From positions 842,001-906,000 of the forward strand of contig NZ_LT707064.1 in assembly GCF_900156465.1 (NCBI RefSeq): a stretch of 64,000 bases of DNA. Reading direction: 5' to 3'. Every line of letters starts with the position of its first letter. The first letter of the stretch is position 1. Source of the stretch: Pseudomonas sp. 7SR1 (GTDB lineage: Bacteria > Pseudomonadota > Gammaproteobacteria > Pseudomonadales > Pseudomonadaceae). Positions 10,078 through 19,730 of this stretch are shown here, in pieces. The position numbers and the translations under genes were made by a program. Below the pieces are notes generated by a model that had not been told where the DNA came from, did no database searches, and was given only the letters and a program-made list of their open reading frames with translations.

Positions 10078-11413
10078 GGGGACTCCGGGGGTGAGCGTCG
10101 AGCCAGTGGCCGACCGACTCGATTGTCAGGTTGTGCGCCTGCAACGCGCCGAAACCCGGCAGCGCGGCATCGCGAAGATAGAGGTCGTAACGACCGGGGG
10201 CGACCGCCAGCAGGGTGACGGGCGCGATATGGGCCGCCGCGCAGGAACGCGGGCAGCCGGACAAATGGACTTTCAAGGCGCGGCCCTGGCCATGCAGCCG
10301 TTCAGCCAATTGCCAGGCATCGGCCTTGGTGTCGGCCAGGGCCTTGCCGCAACCACTGGAGCCGGTGCAGGCGATAAGGTGCGCCAGGGGGCGGGCGAGC
10401 GAGCCCACCAGGCCCAGCTCTTCGAGCCGCGCCAGCACTTCGTCCGCGTCCTGGCGGTCGATGTTGGGCAACAACAGGCTTTGCCAGGGGGTCAGGCGCA
10501 GGCTGCCATCGCCCTTGTCCCGAGCCAGTTGCGCCGCGCCGCGCAGCATGGCGGCGTCGAGCCGCCCCAAGGGGGGCGCGGCGCCGACGTAGAATCGCTC
10601 GTCGTGCTGAGAATGGATGCCGATGTGCAATCCATCCTCGGACGGGAGACGTCGCCAGTCACCGCATGGTTGCAGGGGGACGCGTTGAGCCAATCGAGCG
10701 ATGAACGCATCCACCGTGATTTGCGCCAGCAGGTGGCGCATGCGCGTCTGGTCCGGGCGGGCCAGGTCGAGAAACAGTTCCAGCACCGCCACCACCAGGG
10801 CGTGCCCCTGTCCCAGCGGCACCCTCCCGGCCGGCTTATCCAGTGGCGAGCCGGCCAACCCGAAAGCCAGCCAAGGCTCACCGTCCTGGACCAGGGCTGA
10901 CAGCCACAGGTCGTGAGGGTGTTCGAGCATCGCCATGGCCTCTGCGCCGTCCAGTTGCACGGCGAACTTGGCCGACAGCTCATGAAAACGTTCATGGGTC
11001 TGCAGGGTGAGCAGGATCCGCGCGGCCAGCGGCCGGGTGTCGATCAGCATCTGCCGGTCGATCCCGGCCGACGGGCTGAGCATCAGGTTACGGACATCGT
11101 CACCGGCCGGTTTATGAGGGCCGAGGCCGACGGCCAGCAGTTGGGCGATCAGGGCCTCCTGCTCGAGGCCGATCCCGCGGATCTGCAGGTTGGCACGATT
11201 GGTCGCCTCGATGACGCCACCGGCAAACCGCTCGGCCGCCGACGCCACGGCTTCAGCCTGGACTGCCAGGATGGACCCGCCGTCGAGCTTGATCCGACAG
11301 ATCCCGCCGTCCAGCGCCTGGACGACACGCAGCAACCCCGGACAACCCGAGGGGCGGATGACGCAGGAGGATGGACGTTCGTTCAAGGGAAACCGGTCAA
11401 TGAGGCACGCCAC
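10067..11413 (-). CDS. cobG: Precorrin-3B synthase, oxygen-dependent
   Basis: 448 residues with the sulphite/nitrite reductase-like fold of CobG. The Fe4S4/sirohaem-type cysteine pattern is present near the C-terminus (IACTGSSGCGKALADTK, then HLSGCPRSCA). CobG oxidises precorrin-3A to 3B with molecular oxygen, so it marks the aerobic route. The listed start is GTG with no clear ribosome site; a TTG at 11386 is an alternative, and the family match begins near RPSGCPGLLRVV. First gene of the minus-strand arm. No cobalamin riboswitch elements were found upstream. Confidence 0.9.
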   Translation of the reverse strand: MACLIDRFPLNERPSSCVIRPSGCPGLLRVVQALDGGICRIKLDGGSILAVQAEAVASAAERFAGGVIEATNRANLQIRGIGLEQEALIAQLLAVGLGPHKPAGDDVRNLMLSPSAGIDRQMLIDTRPLAARILLTLQTHERFHELSAKFAVQLDGAEAMAMLEHPHDLWLSALVQDGEPWLAFGLAGSPLDKPAGRVPLGQGHALVVAVLELFLDLARPDQTRMRHLLAQITVDAFIARLAQRVPLQPCGDWRRLPSEDGLHIGIHSQHDERFYVGAAPPLGRLDAAMLRGAAQLARDKGDGSLRLTPWQSLLLPNIDRQDADEVLARLEELGLVGSLARPLAHLIACTGSSGCGKALADTKADAWQLAERLHGQGRALKVHLSGCPRSCAAAHIAPVTLLAVAPGRYDLYLRDAALPGFGALQAHNLTIESVGHWLDAHPRSPLDA

Positions 11414-11430
11414 GGCGGCGAAGGACGGCC

Positions 11431-11460
11431 ATTATGCCTGCTTTGCCGGGGGTCATGAAA
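11431..11460 (-). promoter_or_regulatory. cobG: Possible sigma-70 promoter of cobG
   Basis: On the minus strand, CATAATGGCC at 11436-11427 resembles a pseudomonad -10 box with its following bases. A weak -35 (TTTCAT, 11460-11455) lies 18 bases upstream. It would place the transcript start very close to the GTG, which argues for either a very short leader or a downstream translation start. Confidence 0.3.
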
Positions 11461-11626
11461 AGCTTGCCGGTCGGATTGCGCAACCCCCTTGCCAATCGCG
11501 TCCCTCACGGCCTGGCCGACGACCTCGCCAGCGAGTTTCTGCCGAAGGCAGACAAGCCCCCGGAGCGTGGGATCCCGTCGCCTGCCTCGTAGTACTTTTT
11601 ACCTTTAAAAACAGTGACATGAATTG

Positions 11627-11642
11627 AAACCAGGACTGGTTT
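11627..11642. promoter_or_regulatory. Operator-like palindrome upstream of the zeta-like gene
   Basis: AAACCAG-GA-CTGGTTT is a perfect 7-bp dyad with a 2-base centre, and the symmetry extends three more bases on each side with one mismatch. It lies 76 bases before the zeta-like gene in the AT-rich part of the 11414-11717 gap and looks like a dimeric repressor site. The binding protein is unknown. Nothing else was recognised in the gap. Confidence 0.4.
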
Positions 11643-11717
11643 GAACAAGTCGGAAAACACCGCTTTATTCAAAGGGCAGGCGATTACTTCAACCAATCCT
11701 CGATAAGGAAATCAGGG

Positions 11718-12629
11718 ATGTCACACGCTCCGAACCACACCTACACCTACACATCGGCGCAGGTCACCGCCGCGTACGAGGAAATCATTGCCACGCTGCT
11801 GAGTGGCATCACGGCCGAGGCGGTTCCCAGGATGCTGGTCACTGCCGGAGCGCAAGGCTCGGGCAAAACCTATCTGCTGGAAAAGAACCTCCTGCCCTCC
11901 CGGCGCTACGACAACTACGTACGCCTGTACCTGCCCGAGTACCGGGAAAAACATCCGCAGTACCCACAGATGATCAAGCACGGCGCATCGCACGCCTATG
12001 AGCATACGGAGGCGTTTGTCCGGGAAGTCAGCACGAAAATCTTCGAGAAGGCCTTCCAGTGCAGGTACAACATCATCATGGAATGCGCCTTCGACAGCAT
12101 CGACTTCGTTACCTTCCCCCCCATGGCGACAGCCGCCGGGTACCAGTTCGAAACCCACATCGTTGCCTGCAAGAAAGAATTCGCGCACCTGTCGAGCATT
12201 CACCGGGCACTCAGGAGCCTGGAAAAAAACGAGATGGAAAGGTTCGTCCCGCTGTCGGCGCTCAATGCCAGCCTGGCTAACGCCCAGGCGACGATCCTCG
12301 CTCTCGAGACCGCTGCCAAAGCAGTCGACGGCTCTCGGATGTTCCTCTACGAGCGCGGGCTCGGCCAGCTCCGGGAGCGCTTGCTGCGCGTCCAGAATAC
12401 CTATACCCGGGGCTCGAACGGGGCCCTGGTCATAGACGGGCCCAAGGTGGCCTACGCAAGTGTCTTTGAAGCCATTGTCAACAATCGACTCCAGCTCATT
12501 GGCGATCGCGAGGAAATGGTCAGGCAATGCCACCTGGCGCTCCACGAGGCACGAGTACACGCCGAACACGTGCCCGACGCCGTTTTCAACGACCTATACG
12601 CCTATATCCTCAGGTACGTCTGTCGATAA
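11718..12629 (+). CDS. Zeta-toxin-like P-loop kinase, orphan
   Basis: 303 residues. A Walker A motif, [12 protein letters not shown], lies near residue 44, followed by [10 protein letters not shown] around residue 116, where zeta toxins have their substrate-binding acidic residue. The domain resembles the zeta toxin/PezT P-loop kinases, which phosphorylate UDP-N-acetylglucosamine; some relatives act on other nucleotides or on proteins. No epsilon-type antitoxin frame is visible on either side, so it may be a self-contained or effector-like member. It separates cobG from cobL, which are adjacent in other pseudomonads as I recall, so it is probably an insertion. The ATG follows a weak AAGGAAATC ribosome site. 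Confidence 0.7.
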   Translation: MSHAPNHTYTYTSAQVTAAYEEIIATLLSGITAEAVPRMLVTAGAQGSGKTYLLEKNLLPSRRYDNYVRLYLPEYREKHPQYPQMIKHGASHAYEHTEAFVREVSTKIFEKAFQCRYNIIMECAFDSIDFVTFPPMATAAGYQFETHIVACKKEFAHLSSIHRALRSLEKNEMERFVPLSALNASLANAQATILALETAAKAVDGSRMFLYERGLGQLRERLLRVQNTYTRGSNGALVIDGPKVAYASVFEAIVNNRLQLIGDREEMVRQCHLALHEARVHAEHVPDAVFNDLYAYILRYVCR

Positions 12630-12747
12630 GGCTGGCATCGACTTGTCGCGCGGATCCTGCTTCCACGGGTTTCGGCGCGTTATGATGGCGGCCCGGTTCG
12701 CGAACGCAACGGTTCGCCAATCAAACAACCCCATTCGAGGAACAAAG

Positions 12748-13959
12748 ATGACCCCCTGGCTGACCATCGTGGGCATCGGCGAAGACGGCTTCAAAGGCCT
12801 GGGCCGCACGGCTCGCCACGCCCTGCTGCAGGCCCCGCGTATCGTCGGCAGTGCCCGTCAGTTGGCGTTGCTGCCGGCTTGCATCCGCAGCGAGCGGGAG
12901 CCATGGCCCAGTCCGTTTTCCCTCGAACCGCTGCTGGCACGCCGCGGCGAGCCGGTGTGCGTACTGGCCAGCGGCGATCCGATGTTCTACGGCGTGGGGG
13001 CCAGCCTGGCCAAGCAGGTGGCTGCGGAGCAGATGCGGGTCATCCCGGCACCCTCGTCCTGTTCGCTGGCGGCGGCACGCATGGGCTGGCCGTTGCAGGA
13101 AGTGCTCACCCTGTCGCTGGTGGCACGCCCCCTGGCGGCGCTCAACGCCTGTCTGTCCACGGGCGTCAGGCTGGTGCTGCTGAGCAATGACCGTCATAGC
13201 CCGGCGGCAGTGGCGGCGCTGCTGCGCGAGCGCGGCTTCGGCCCCAGCCCCATGACCGTGCTGGAGCATCTCGGCGGCCCGGCGGAACGGCGAATCCAGG
13301 GCAGCGCGGCCCAGTGGGCCGATCCGGCCGTCGCCGACCTGAACCTGATCGCCATCGAGTGCCGGGCCGACCCCACGGCGTTGCGCCTGTCACGCCTGGC
13401 CGGCTTGCCCGATCACGCATTCGAACATGACGGCCAGTTGACCAAGCGCGATGTCCGAGCCATCACCCTGGCCCGCCTCGCCCCGACGCCCGGCGAACTG
13501 CTCTGGGACGTTGGCGCCGGCAGCGGATCCATCGGTATCGAATGGATGCGCTCCCATCGAAGCTGCCGCGCCCTGGCCATCGAAGCGGACGAGCAACGCC
13601 AGGACCTGATCGAGCGCAATCGCGACGCCCTCGGTGTGCCCGGCCTGCAATTGATCCGTGGGCGAGCCCCAGAGGCGCTGGAGGGGCTGGACGCTCCGGA
13701 TGCCGTATTCATCGGTGGCGGAGTCACCCGTGAAGGCGTGTTCGAGACCTGCTGGAGCCGGCTCAAGCCCGGCGGACGCCTGGTGGCCAACGCCGTGACC
13801 CTGCAAAGCGAGGTGGCGCTCATGGCCTGGCGCGAACGTCATGGCGGCGAGCTGACCCGCATTCATGTCGCCCAGGCCCAGCCACTGGGCGGATTCGACA
13901 CCTGGCGCCAGGCGCTGCCGATCACGTTGCTGGAATTGGTAAAACCCCTCGATGCGTGA
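12748..13959 (+). CDS. cobL: Precorrin-6Y C5,15-methyltransferase (decarboxylating), CbiE-CbiT fusion
   Basis: 403 residues. The CbiE-like tetrapyrrole methylase half (about 1-200) begins [17 protein letters not shown] and contains [12 protein letters not shown]. The CbiT-like half carries the SAM motif [16 protein letters not shown]. Together they methylate C5 and C15 and remove the C12 acetate carboxyl. ATG 12748 follows CGAGGA; a longer frame reaching back to 12460 overlaps the zeta-like gene and is not needed. A TATGAT at 12681-12686 could be its -10 box. Heads cobL-cbiD-cobK and overlaps cbiD by 8 bases. Confidence 0.94.
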   Translation: MTPWLTIVGIGEDGFKGLGRTARHALLQAPRIVGSARQLALLPACIRSEREPWPSPFSLEPLLARRGEPVCVLASGDPMFYGVGASLAKQVAAEQMRVIPAPSSCSLAAARMGWPLQEVLTLSLVARPLAALNACLSTGVRLVLLSNDRHSPAAVAALLRERGFGPSPMTVLEHLGGPAERRIQGSAAQWADPAVADLNLIAIECRADPTALRLSRLAGLPDHAFEHDGQLTKRDVRAITLARLAPTPGELLWDVGAGSGSIGIEWMRSHRSCRALAIEADEQRQDLIERNRDALGVPGLQLIRGRAPEALEGLDAPDAVFIGGGVTREGVFETCWSRLKPGGRLVANAVTLQSEVALMAWRERHGGELTRIHVAQAQPLGGFDTWRQALPITLLELVKPLDA

Positions 13960-15049
13960 CGAAACCGCCGAGCAACCCGCCCCCCTGCGCAGCGGCCTGA
14001 CCACCGGCAGCTGCGCCACCGCCACCAGCCTCGCGGCGGCGCGCCTGTTGCTGTGCGGCATCAGTGCCGACGCCGTGGAGATCGTCCTGCCCAAGGGCAA
14101 GCACGTGCAGATGCGCCTGGAGTTCTGTCGACTGACCGAACTGGGGGCCGAGGCCGGGACACTCAAGGACGCCGGCGACGATCCGGATGTCACCCACGGG
14201 GCGCTGCTGTTTTCCCAGGTCCGACTGATGCCCGAGCCCGGGGTCCGCTTCCTGGCCGGGCGCGGCGTGGGCACCGTGACGCGGCCGGGACTGGTCCTGG
14301 AGGTCGGCGAGCCGGCGATCAATCCGGTACCACGAAAGATGATCGGCGATCACCTCGGCCGCCTGGCCGGGGAGACCGGCTACACCGGGGGCTTCGAGGT
14401 CACCGTCAACGTCGAGGGCGGCGAGGCCCTGGCGCTGAAGACCATGAACCCACGGCTCGGCATTCTCGGCGGCCTGTCGATCCTGGGCACCAGCGGCATC
14501 GTCCGGCCCTTTTCCTGCGCGGCCTATATCGCGTCGATCCACCAGGGCATCGACGTGGCGAAGACCAACGGCTACCTGCACATCGCCGCCTGCACCGGCA
14601 ACGCCAGTGAGGACACCATGCGCCGGGTCTACGACCTGCCGGAAATCGCCCTGATCGAAATGGGCGACTTCGTTGGCGCCGTACTCAAGCATGTCCGCAA
14701 GGTTGCGGTGGAAAAGCTCAGCCTCTGCGGCGGCTTCGGCAAAATCAGCAAGCTCGCCGCCGGGCACATGGACCTGCACAGCCGTCATTCGAGCATCGAC
14801 CTGCCACAACTGGCGGCATGGGCGGCCGCTGTCGGTGCCGATGAAGCTCTGCAAGATGACATCCGCCATGCCAACACCAGCCAGCAAGCCCTGGCAATGG
14901 CCAGCGCCGCCGGCATCGCCCTGGGCGACGCGGTGTGCGGGCACGCCCTGGCCTTCGCCCGGAGCATCGTACCGGCCCAGGTTCAGGTCGAAGTCTTCGC
15001 CATCGACCGCCAGGGCGGGATCGTCGGTCATGCCGGAGCCCTGCAATGA
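13952..15049 (+). CDS. cbiD: Cobalt-precorrin-5B C1-methyltransferase
   Basis: 365 residues, full length for CbiD. Recognised from [14 protein letters not shown] at the N-terminus and [17 protein letters not shown] in the C-terminal half. It adds the C1 methyl group during ring contraction. CbiD belongs to the anaerobic pathway of enterics, yet here it sits among aerobic-route genes where alphaproteobacteria use CobF, the known pseudomonad arrangement. It overlaps cobL by 8 bases and cobK by 4 (ATGA). Confidence 0.93.
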   Translation: MRDETAEQPAPLRSGLTTGSCATATSLAAARLLLCGISADAVEIVLPKGKHVQMRLEFCRLTELGAEAGTLKDAGDDPDVTHGALLFSQVRLMPEPGVRFLAGRGVGTVTRPGLVLEVGEPAINPVPRKMIGDHLGRLAGETGYTGGFEVTVNVEGGEALALKTMNPRLGILGGLSILGTSGIVRPFSCAAYIASIHQGIDVAKTNGYLHIAACTGNASEDTMRRVYDLPEIALIEMGDFVGAVLKHVRKVAVEKLSLCGGFGKISKLAAGHMDLHSRHSSIDLPQLAAWAAAVGADEALQDDIRHANTSQQALAMASAAGIALGDAVCGHALAFARSIVPAQVQVEVFAIDRQGGIVGHAGALQ

Positions 15050-15774
15050 ATCGAATCCTGTTGTTGGGCGGCGTCACCGAAGCCCTGGCCATCGCCCGTA
15101 CGCTGGGGCCTGACCATATCTACAGCCTGGCGGGCATCGGCCGTGTTCCCACGGACCTGGCGTGCCAGGTTCGCGTGGGCGGTTACGGCGGCGCGCAAGG
15201 GCTGGCGCAATTCATCCGCGAGCACCACGTCGACCTGTTGCTGGATGCCACTCATCCCTACGCCGCCCGGATCAGCCATAACGCCGCCCAGGCGGCCCGC
15301 GCCTGTGGCCTCCCCTGCTGGGCCCTGCGCCGTCCGGCATGGCACCCCCTGGCCGGTGACGACTGGCGCGAGGTGGCCGACTGGGACGCGCTGATCCAGG
15401 CCCTGCAGCCGTTCCGCCGCCCCTTGTTCACCTTGGGCCGCGAACCGTTGCAGCACCTGCACGAAATTCCCCCCGAACAGTTCTGGACCCTGCGTGCCCT
15501 GGACGTTTACCCCGGCAATGAACGCTGCGAAGTCATCGGCGCCCGCGGGCCGTTCAATATCGAAGACGAACGCGAACTGTTCGAGCGACGGCGGATCGAT
15601 GTGCTTATCAGCAAGAACAGCGGTAGTACGGCCACCGAGCCGAAGCTGGAAGTGGCTCGCGAACGCGGGATACCGGTGCTGGTATTGAAGCGCCCCCCAT
15701 TGCCGGAAGTGGACCGGGAATTCGGGACGCTCGACGAGCTATTGGCAGCGCTGTCCACGTCGCGCGGATCCTGA
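15046..15774 (+). CDS. cobK: Precorrin-6A reductase
   Basis: 242 residues, normal CobK/CbiJ size. [16 protein letters not shown] at the N-terminus is the family signature, followed by [14 protein letters not shown], and [16 protein letters not shown] near the C-terminus. It reduces the macrocycle of precorrin-6A with NADPH. The start overlaps the cbiD stop (ATGA). It ends the plus-strand arm. The 169 bases that follow hold no recognised terminator or riboswitch. Confidence 0.93.
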   Translation: MNRILLLGGVTEALAIARTLGPDHIYSLAGIGRVPTDLACQVRVGGYGGAQGLAQFIREHHVDLLLDATHPYAARISHNAAQAARACGLPCWALRRPAWHPLAGDDWREVADWDALIQALQPFRRPLFTLGREPLQHLHEIPPEQFWTLRALDVYPGNERCEVIGARGPFNIEDERELFERRRIDVLISKNSGSTATEPKLEVARERGIPVLVLKRPPLPEVDREFGTLDELLAALSTSRGS

Positions 15775-15943
15775 GATCAAGCGCCATGGATTTTGTCGCC
15801 ACCACGACAGAACGCTCCCTTGCGAATCTGTTGCTACTGTTAATACGAGCCCTGCGACCCTACACCGCACATGGCTTTTTTACTTCTGCCCCTCGATCAG
15901 GCTAAATACCGCCACCTGATCGCCCAACCGAGCGGATTGCCCC

Positions 15944-16342
15944 ATGTCCCGACAACGGCTTGCATTTGCCTGGATCGCCTGCTTCGCAGTGCTGTTCAAC
16001 ATGCTCGCCATGCCGCTTTCCGGGAACGCTTCAGCGACTGCAAACGCGCCGGCCGAGCAACTGCTCTGGGGCAGTTTCTGTTCGTCCAGCGGCACGAAGA
16101 TGGTGGCGATTTCCCTGGGCAAGTTCGAACAGAATACGCCGCAGAACGACGATCACTCGACGATGCAGCATTGCTGGTGCTGTTCCGGTTCCGCGCCGCT
16201 GGTGGCGCTGGCCGGGCAACCTGCGCAATTGTACGTGGATGCGCGACTGGCCCACGCCGGCGCCGTCCCTCCGACGCTCGACAGCCTCACTGCGCGCCAG
16301 CAATGGCCAAGTCTCAACCCCCGCGCCTCGCCTCTGGTCTGA
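15944..16342 (+). CDS. DUF2946-type small membrane-anchored protein
   Basis: 132 residues. An N-terminal signal or anchor helix (LAFAWIACFAVLFNMLAMPLS) is followed by a short exported part with CSSSG and HCWCCSG motifs and a histidine, and a Pro/Ser-rich tail. This layout is typical of DUF2946 proteins, often encoded beside copper genes. It has no assigned biochemical function; metal binding by the Cys/His cluster is inference. First gene of the copper group and 46 bases before the PCu(A)C gene. Confidence 0.7.
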   Translation: MSRQRLAFAWIACFAVLFNMLAMPLSGNASATANAPAEQLLWGSFCSSSGTKMVAISLGKFEQNTPQNDDHSTMQHCWCCSGSAPLVALAGQPAQLYVDARLAHAGAVPPTLDSLTARQQWPSLNPRASPLV

Positions 16343-16388
16343 TTCCTTTCGCACATACCTGCGCCCTGAATCACTTCGGAGAACTGCC

Positions 16389-16868
16389 ATGTTGAACAGA
16401 CTCATCCTGCTGGCCGCCCTGTTGCTTCCCGTCGGCTTCGCCCACGCACATCAGTACAAAGCGGGGGAACTGGAGATCGGCCACCCGTGGTCCCAGGAAC
16501 TGCCACCCAACGCGCCCACCGTGGCTGCGTACTTCGTGCTTCACAACACCGGCAAGAGTGCCGACAGACTGCTCAGCGTCGAATCGCCGATTGCCGCCAA
16601 GGCCGAGCTCCACGAGCACGTGAAGCAAGACGACCTGATGAAGATGCAGCCGGTGCCCGTGGTGGATATCGCCCCCGGCGCTACCGTCACCTTCGCGCCG
16701 ATGGCTTATCACGTGATGTTGCTGGAGCTCAAGGACCGCAGCCTTTTGAGCGACGGCAAGCGTTTCCCCATGACACTGCATTTCGAAAAAGCCGGGGATA
16801 TCACCGTCGACGTCGCGGTGCAGAAAAAAGCCCCCGACGGCAGCAAGCCGTCGATGCACGCACACTGA
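16389..16868 (+). CDS. PCu(A)C family periplasmic copper chaperone
   Basis: 159 residues with a clear signal peptide (MLNRLILLAALLLPVGFAHA). The family's copper site H-x10-M-x21-H-x-M is exact, running from LHEHVKQDDLMKM to AYHVM. The C-terminus ends in a His/Met-rich tail (SMHAH). These proteins bind Cu(I) in the periplasm and hand it to the CuA site of cytochrome oxidase or to other carriers. It lies between two DUF2946-type genes and upstream of the OprC-type receptor, which suggests a joint copper-acquisition role. Confidence 0.9.
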   Translation: MLNRLILLAALLLPVGFAHAHQYKAGELEIGHPWSQELPPNAPTVAAYFVLHNTGKSADRLLSVESPIAAKAELHEHVKQDDLMKMQPVPVVDIAPGATVTFAPMAYHVMLLELKDRSLLSDGKRFPMTLHFEKAGDITVDVAVQKKAPDGSKPSMHAH

Positions 16869-16880
16869 TCGAGCTTGTCC

Positions 16881-17342
16881 ATGGGTAACCCCCGCAGCAG
16901 CCCGGCCCGTCCCCGTCGCCAGCCCATGAGCCTGGCACGTGGCAGCTGGATCAGCCTGTTCGCGATGCTGATGATCTTCATCGGTCCACTGATTTCTCAG
17001 TCGATGCCGATGGATCGGCCTATGCCTGCGTCCATGAATATGGACATGAGCATGGGCATGATGGGCATGGACACGATGGACATGTCGACGAGTGCCCAAG
17101 CCGAGCACGACGCGACAGCCGCCGAGCACTGTGCCCCCCAGAGCCAGCACCATGCGCTGTGGGAAAAGTGCGGCTACTGCAGCCTGTTGTTCAATTGCCC
17201 TGCCCTGCCGGGCGGACAATCCTTCGCCGTTTTCGACACGCCAACGGCCAACACCCACACCAGCCCGTCCCCACGCCTGGGCCATGTCCGGCCCTCCTTC
17301 TTCCCGGGTGCCCGCACCCGCGCACCGCCCTTCGCCGCGTAA
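16881..17342 (+). CDS. DUF2946-type protein with methionine-rich segment
   Basis: 153 residues from ATG 16881; a TTG two codons upstream and ATG 16926 are alternatives. A hydrophobic segment (WISLFAMLMIFIGPLIS) is followed by a striking Met-rich stretch (MNMDMSMGMMGMDTMDM), His residues, and a KCGYCSLLFNC cysteine cluster. The Met, His and Cys content suggests copper binding outside the inner membrane. Twelve bases separate it from the PCu(A)C gene and 83 from oprC. Confidence 0.72.
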   Translation: MGNPRSSPARPRRQPMSLARGSWISLFAMLMIFIGPLISQSMPMDRPMPASMNMDMSMGMMGMDTMDMSTSAQAEHDATAAEHCAPQSQHHALWEKCGYCSLLFNCPALPGGQSFAVFDTPTANTHTSPSPRLGHVRPSFFPGARTRAPPFAA

Positions 17343-17425
17343 GCCCGACACTTACTTCACCCGGTCGCACAAGACAGCCCCAGGCTGCCCGACCGTGTCG
17401 TTTACGTCTGTTCGATGGAATCCTC

Positions 17426-19540
17426 ATGTCCAGGTTTTCTGCCGGCATCGCTTTGGTTCGATGCCTCCCGAACGAGCCACGGGTTCGTTTACGCCCTATG
17501 GTCGCTGCGCTGTGCGGCCTGTTGCTGGCCCAACACACGCTGGCCGATGAGCACGATCATCACGAAGGCCAGCTCGAAGAGCTGAGCCCGACGGTCATCA
17601 CCGCCATCGCCCCCAGTTCACCCCTGACCGTCGTCACCGATCCCAAGGATCCGCGCCAGCCGGTGCCGGCCAGTGACGGCGGCGATTACCTCAAGACCAT
17701 TCCCGGCTTTGCCCTGGTACGCAACGGCGGCACCAATGGCGATCCGGTGCTGCGGGGCATGTTCGGCTCGCGACTGAATATCCTCACCAACGGCAGCATG
17801 CTGCTGGGCGCCTGCCCGGGCCGCATGGATGCGCCGACCTCCTACATTTCGCCGGAAACCTACGACAAGCTCACCGTCATCAAGGGCCCGCAAACGGTGC
17901 TCTGGGGCCCTGGCGCATCGGCCGGGACCGTCCTGTTCGAACGCGAGCCGGAGCAGTTCGGCGAACTGGGCACCCGGGTCAACGCCAGTGTGCTGGCCGG
18001 CTCCAACGGTCGCTTCGACAAGGTGCTGGATGCCGCCGCCGGCGGCCCACTGGGTTATGTACGGGTGATCGGCAATACGGCCCACTCGGACGATTACCGT
18101 GACGGCAACAACGACACCGTGCCATCGCGCTACGACAAGTGGAACGGCGACGTCACCCTTGGCTGGACGCCGGACGCCGACACCCTGCTGGAACTGACCG
18201 CGGGCAAGGGCGATGGTGAAGCGCGCTACGCAGGGCGAGGCATGGACGGTTCGCAATTCAAGCGCGAAAGCCTCGGGCTGCGTTTCGAGCGATCGAACAT
18301 CGGTGACGTGCTGGACAAGGTCGAGGCCCAGGTTTACTACAACTATGCCGACCACGTCATGGACAACTACACCCTGCGCACGCCATCCGGCACCGGGATG
18401 ATGGCCGGGCCCATGGCTTCCAATGTCGACCGCCGCACCCTGGGCGCACGTATCAAGGCCACCTGGCGCTGGGCCGACGTGCAGTTGATCAGCGGACTGG
18501 ACGCCCAGACCAACGAGCATCGCCAGCGCAGCGGCATGGGCATCGATACCTACAAGGATCTGCCGTACACCAAGGACGCCGACTTCCACAACTATGGCGT
18601 TTTCGGCGAAATGACCTGGTACGTCGCCGACCGCGACCGGCTGGTGAGCGGCGCCCGGCTCGACCGCGCCTCGGCCAAGGACTATCGCCAGAGCATCGGT
18701 TCCGGCATGTCGGCCCGCCCCAACCCCACCGCCGACGAGACCCGGGCCGACACCCTGCCCAGCGGTTTTGTCCGCTATGAACATGACTTGGCCGACAGCC
18801 CGACCACTCTTTATGCGGGCCTGGGCCACGCCCAACGCTTCCCGGATTACTGGGAGCTATTCTCGCCGAACGCGGGCCCCAGCGGTTCGCTGAATGCCTT
18901 CGACTCGATCAAGCCGGAAAAGACCACCCAGCTCGACTTCGGCCTGCAATACAAGAGCGAAACCCTCGAAGCCTGGGCCTCGGGTTATGTCGGGCAGATT
19001 CGCGACTACATCCTGTTCGACTACACGCCCGGCATGATGGGGACCACCTCCCGTGCCGAGAACATCGATGCGCGAATCATGGGTGGCGAACTGGGCGCGG
19101 CCTACCCGTTGACCGACCACTGGAAGACCGATGCGACCCTGGCCTACGCCTGGGGCAAGAACAGCAGCGATGGCAGCGCCCTGGCGCAGATGCCACCGCT
19201 CGATGCCCGCCTCGGGCTGACCTACAGCGAAGACCGCTGGAGCGCCGGCGCCTTGTGGCGTGTGGTGGCGGCGCAGCATCGGGTCGACGAGAACAGGGGC
19301 AACGTGGTGGGCAAGGACTATGGCAAGAGCTCGGGCTTCGGCGTGTTCTCGCTCAACGGTGCCTACCGCATCAACAAACACTGGAAGGTCAGCAGCGGCG
19401 TCGACAACCTGTTCGGCAAAGCCTATGCCGAACACCTGAACCTGGCCGGCAATGCCGGGTTCGGCTACCCGGCAAGCGACCCGCAGGCCATCAACGAACC
19501 GGGGCGCACGCTCTGGACCAAGGTGGACATGAGTTTCTAA
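17426..19540 (+). CDS. oprC: TonB-dependent copper receptor OprC
   Basis: 704 residues: export signal, His-rich N-terminus (DEHDHHEG), plug domain (IPGFALVRNGGTNGDPVLRG) and a 22-strand-type barrel ending in ...VDMSF. The copper site described for P. aeruginosa OprC, a C-x3-M motif plus H-x-M, is present as C130-PGR-M134 and H310-V-M312. It would import copper across the outer membrane. ATG 17426 is preferred over the longer frame from 17159, which overlaps the upstream gene. Placed after the chaperone and DUF2946 genes, it fits a copper-uptake operon. Confidence 0.92.
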   Translation: MSRFSAGIALVRCLPNEPRVRLRPMVAALCGLLLAQHTLADEHDHHEGQLEELSPTVITAIAPSSPLTVVTDPKDPRQPVPASDGGDYLKTIPGFALVRNGGTNGDPVLRGMFGSRLNILTNGSMLLGACPGRMDAPTSYISPETYDKLTVIKGPQTVLWGPGASAGTVLFEREPEQFGELGTRVNASVLAGSNGRFDKVLDAAAGGPLGYVRVIGNTAHSDDYRDGNNDTVPSRYDKWNGDVTLGWTPDADTLLELTAGKGDGEARYAGRGMDGSQFKRESLGLRFERSNIGDVLDKVEAQVYYNYADHVMDNYTLRTPSGTGMMAGPMASNVDRRTLGARIKATWRWADVQLISGLDAQTNEHRQRSGMGIDTYKDLPYTKDADFHNYGVFGEMTWYVADRDRLVSGARLDRASAKDYRQSIGSGMSARPNPTADETRADTLPSGFVRYEHDLADSPTTLYAGLGHAQRFPDYWELFSPNAGPSGSLNAFDSIKPEKTTQLDFGLQYKSETLEAWASGYVGQIRDYILFDYTPGMMGTTSRAENIDARIMGGELGAAYPLTDHWKTDATLAYAWGKNSSDGSALAQMPPLDARLGLTYSEDRWSAGALWRVVAAQHRVDENRGNVVGKDYGKSSGFGVFSLNGAYRINKHWKVSSGVDNLFGKAYAEHLNLAGNAGFGYPASDPQAINEPGRTLWTKVDMSF

Positions 19541-19573
19541 CCGGCACCGGAGATCCGTCAGCAAGGACACAAA

Positions 19574-19665
19574 CTGTGGGAGCGAGCTTGCTCGCGATGG
19601 CGAAGGCGCATTCAACATCGATGCAGGCTGAACCATTGCTATCGCGAGCAAGCTCGCTCCCACAG
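19574..19665. repeat. REP doublet (GTGGGAGCGAGC type)
   Basis: Two inverted copies of the pseudomonad REP sequence, GTGGGAGCGAGCTTGCTCGC on the left and its complement on the right, flank about 45 bases. It lies between oprC and the PepSY gene and may modulate mRNA stability between them. Confidence 0.92.
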
Positions 19666-19730
19666 GGTTCGATCCCACCTTGACTGACGGCACAACATAA
19701 CGACCTATTTGCCCTGCGGAGCGCTTTGCA

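Noticed and set aside
12460..12747. N-terminal extension of cobL
   Set aside because: It overlaps the zeta-like gene, while ATG 12748 has a ribosome site and gives the normal N-terminus.
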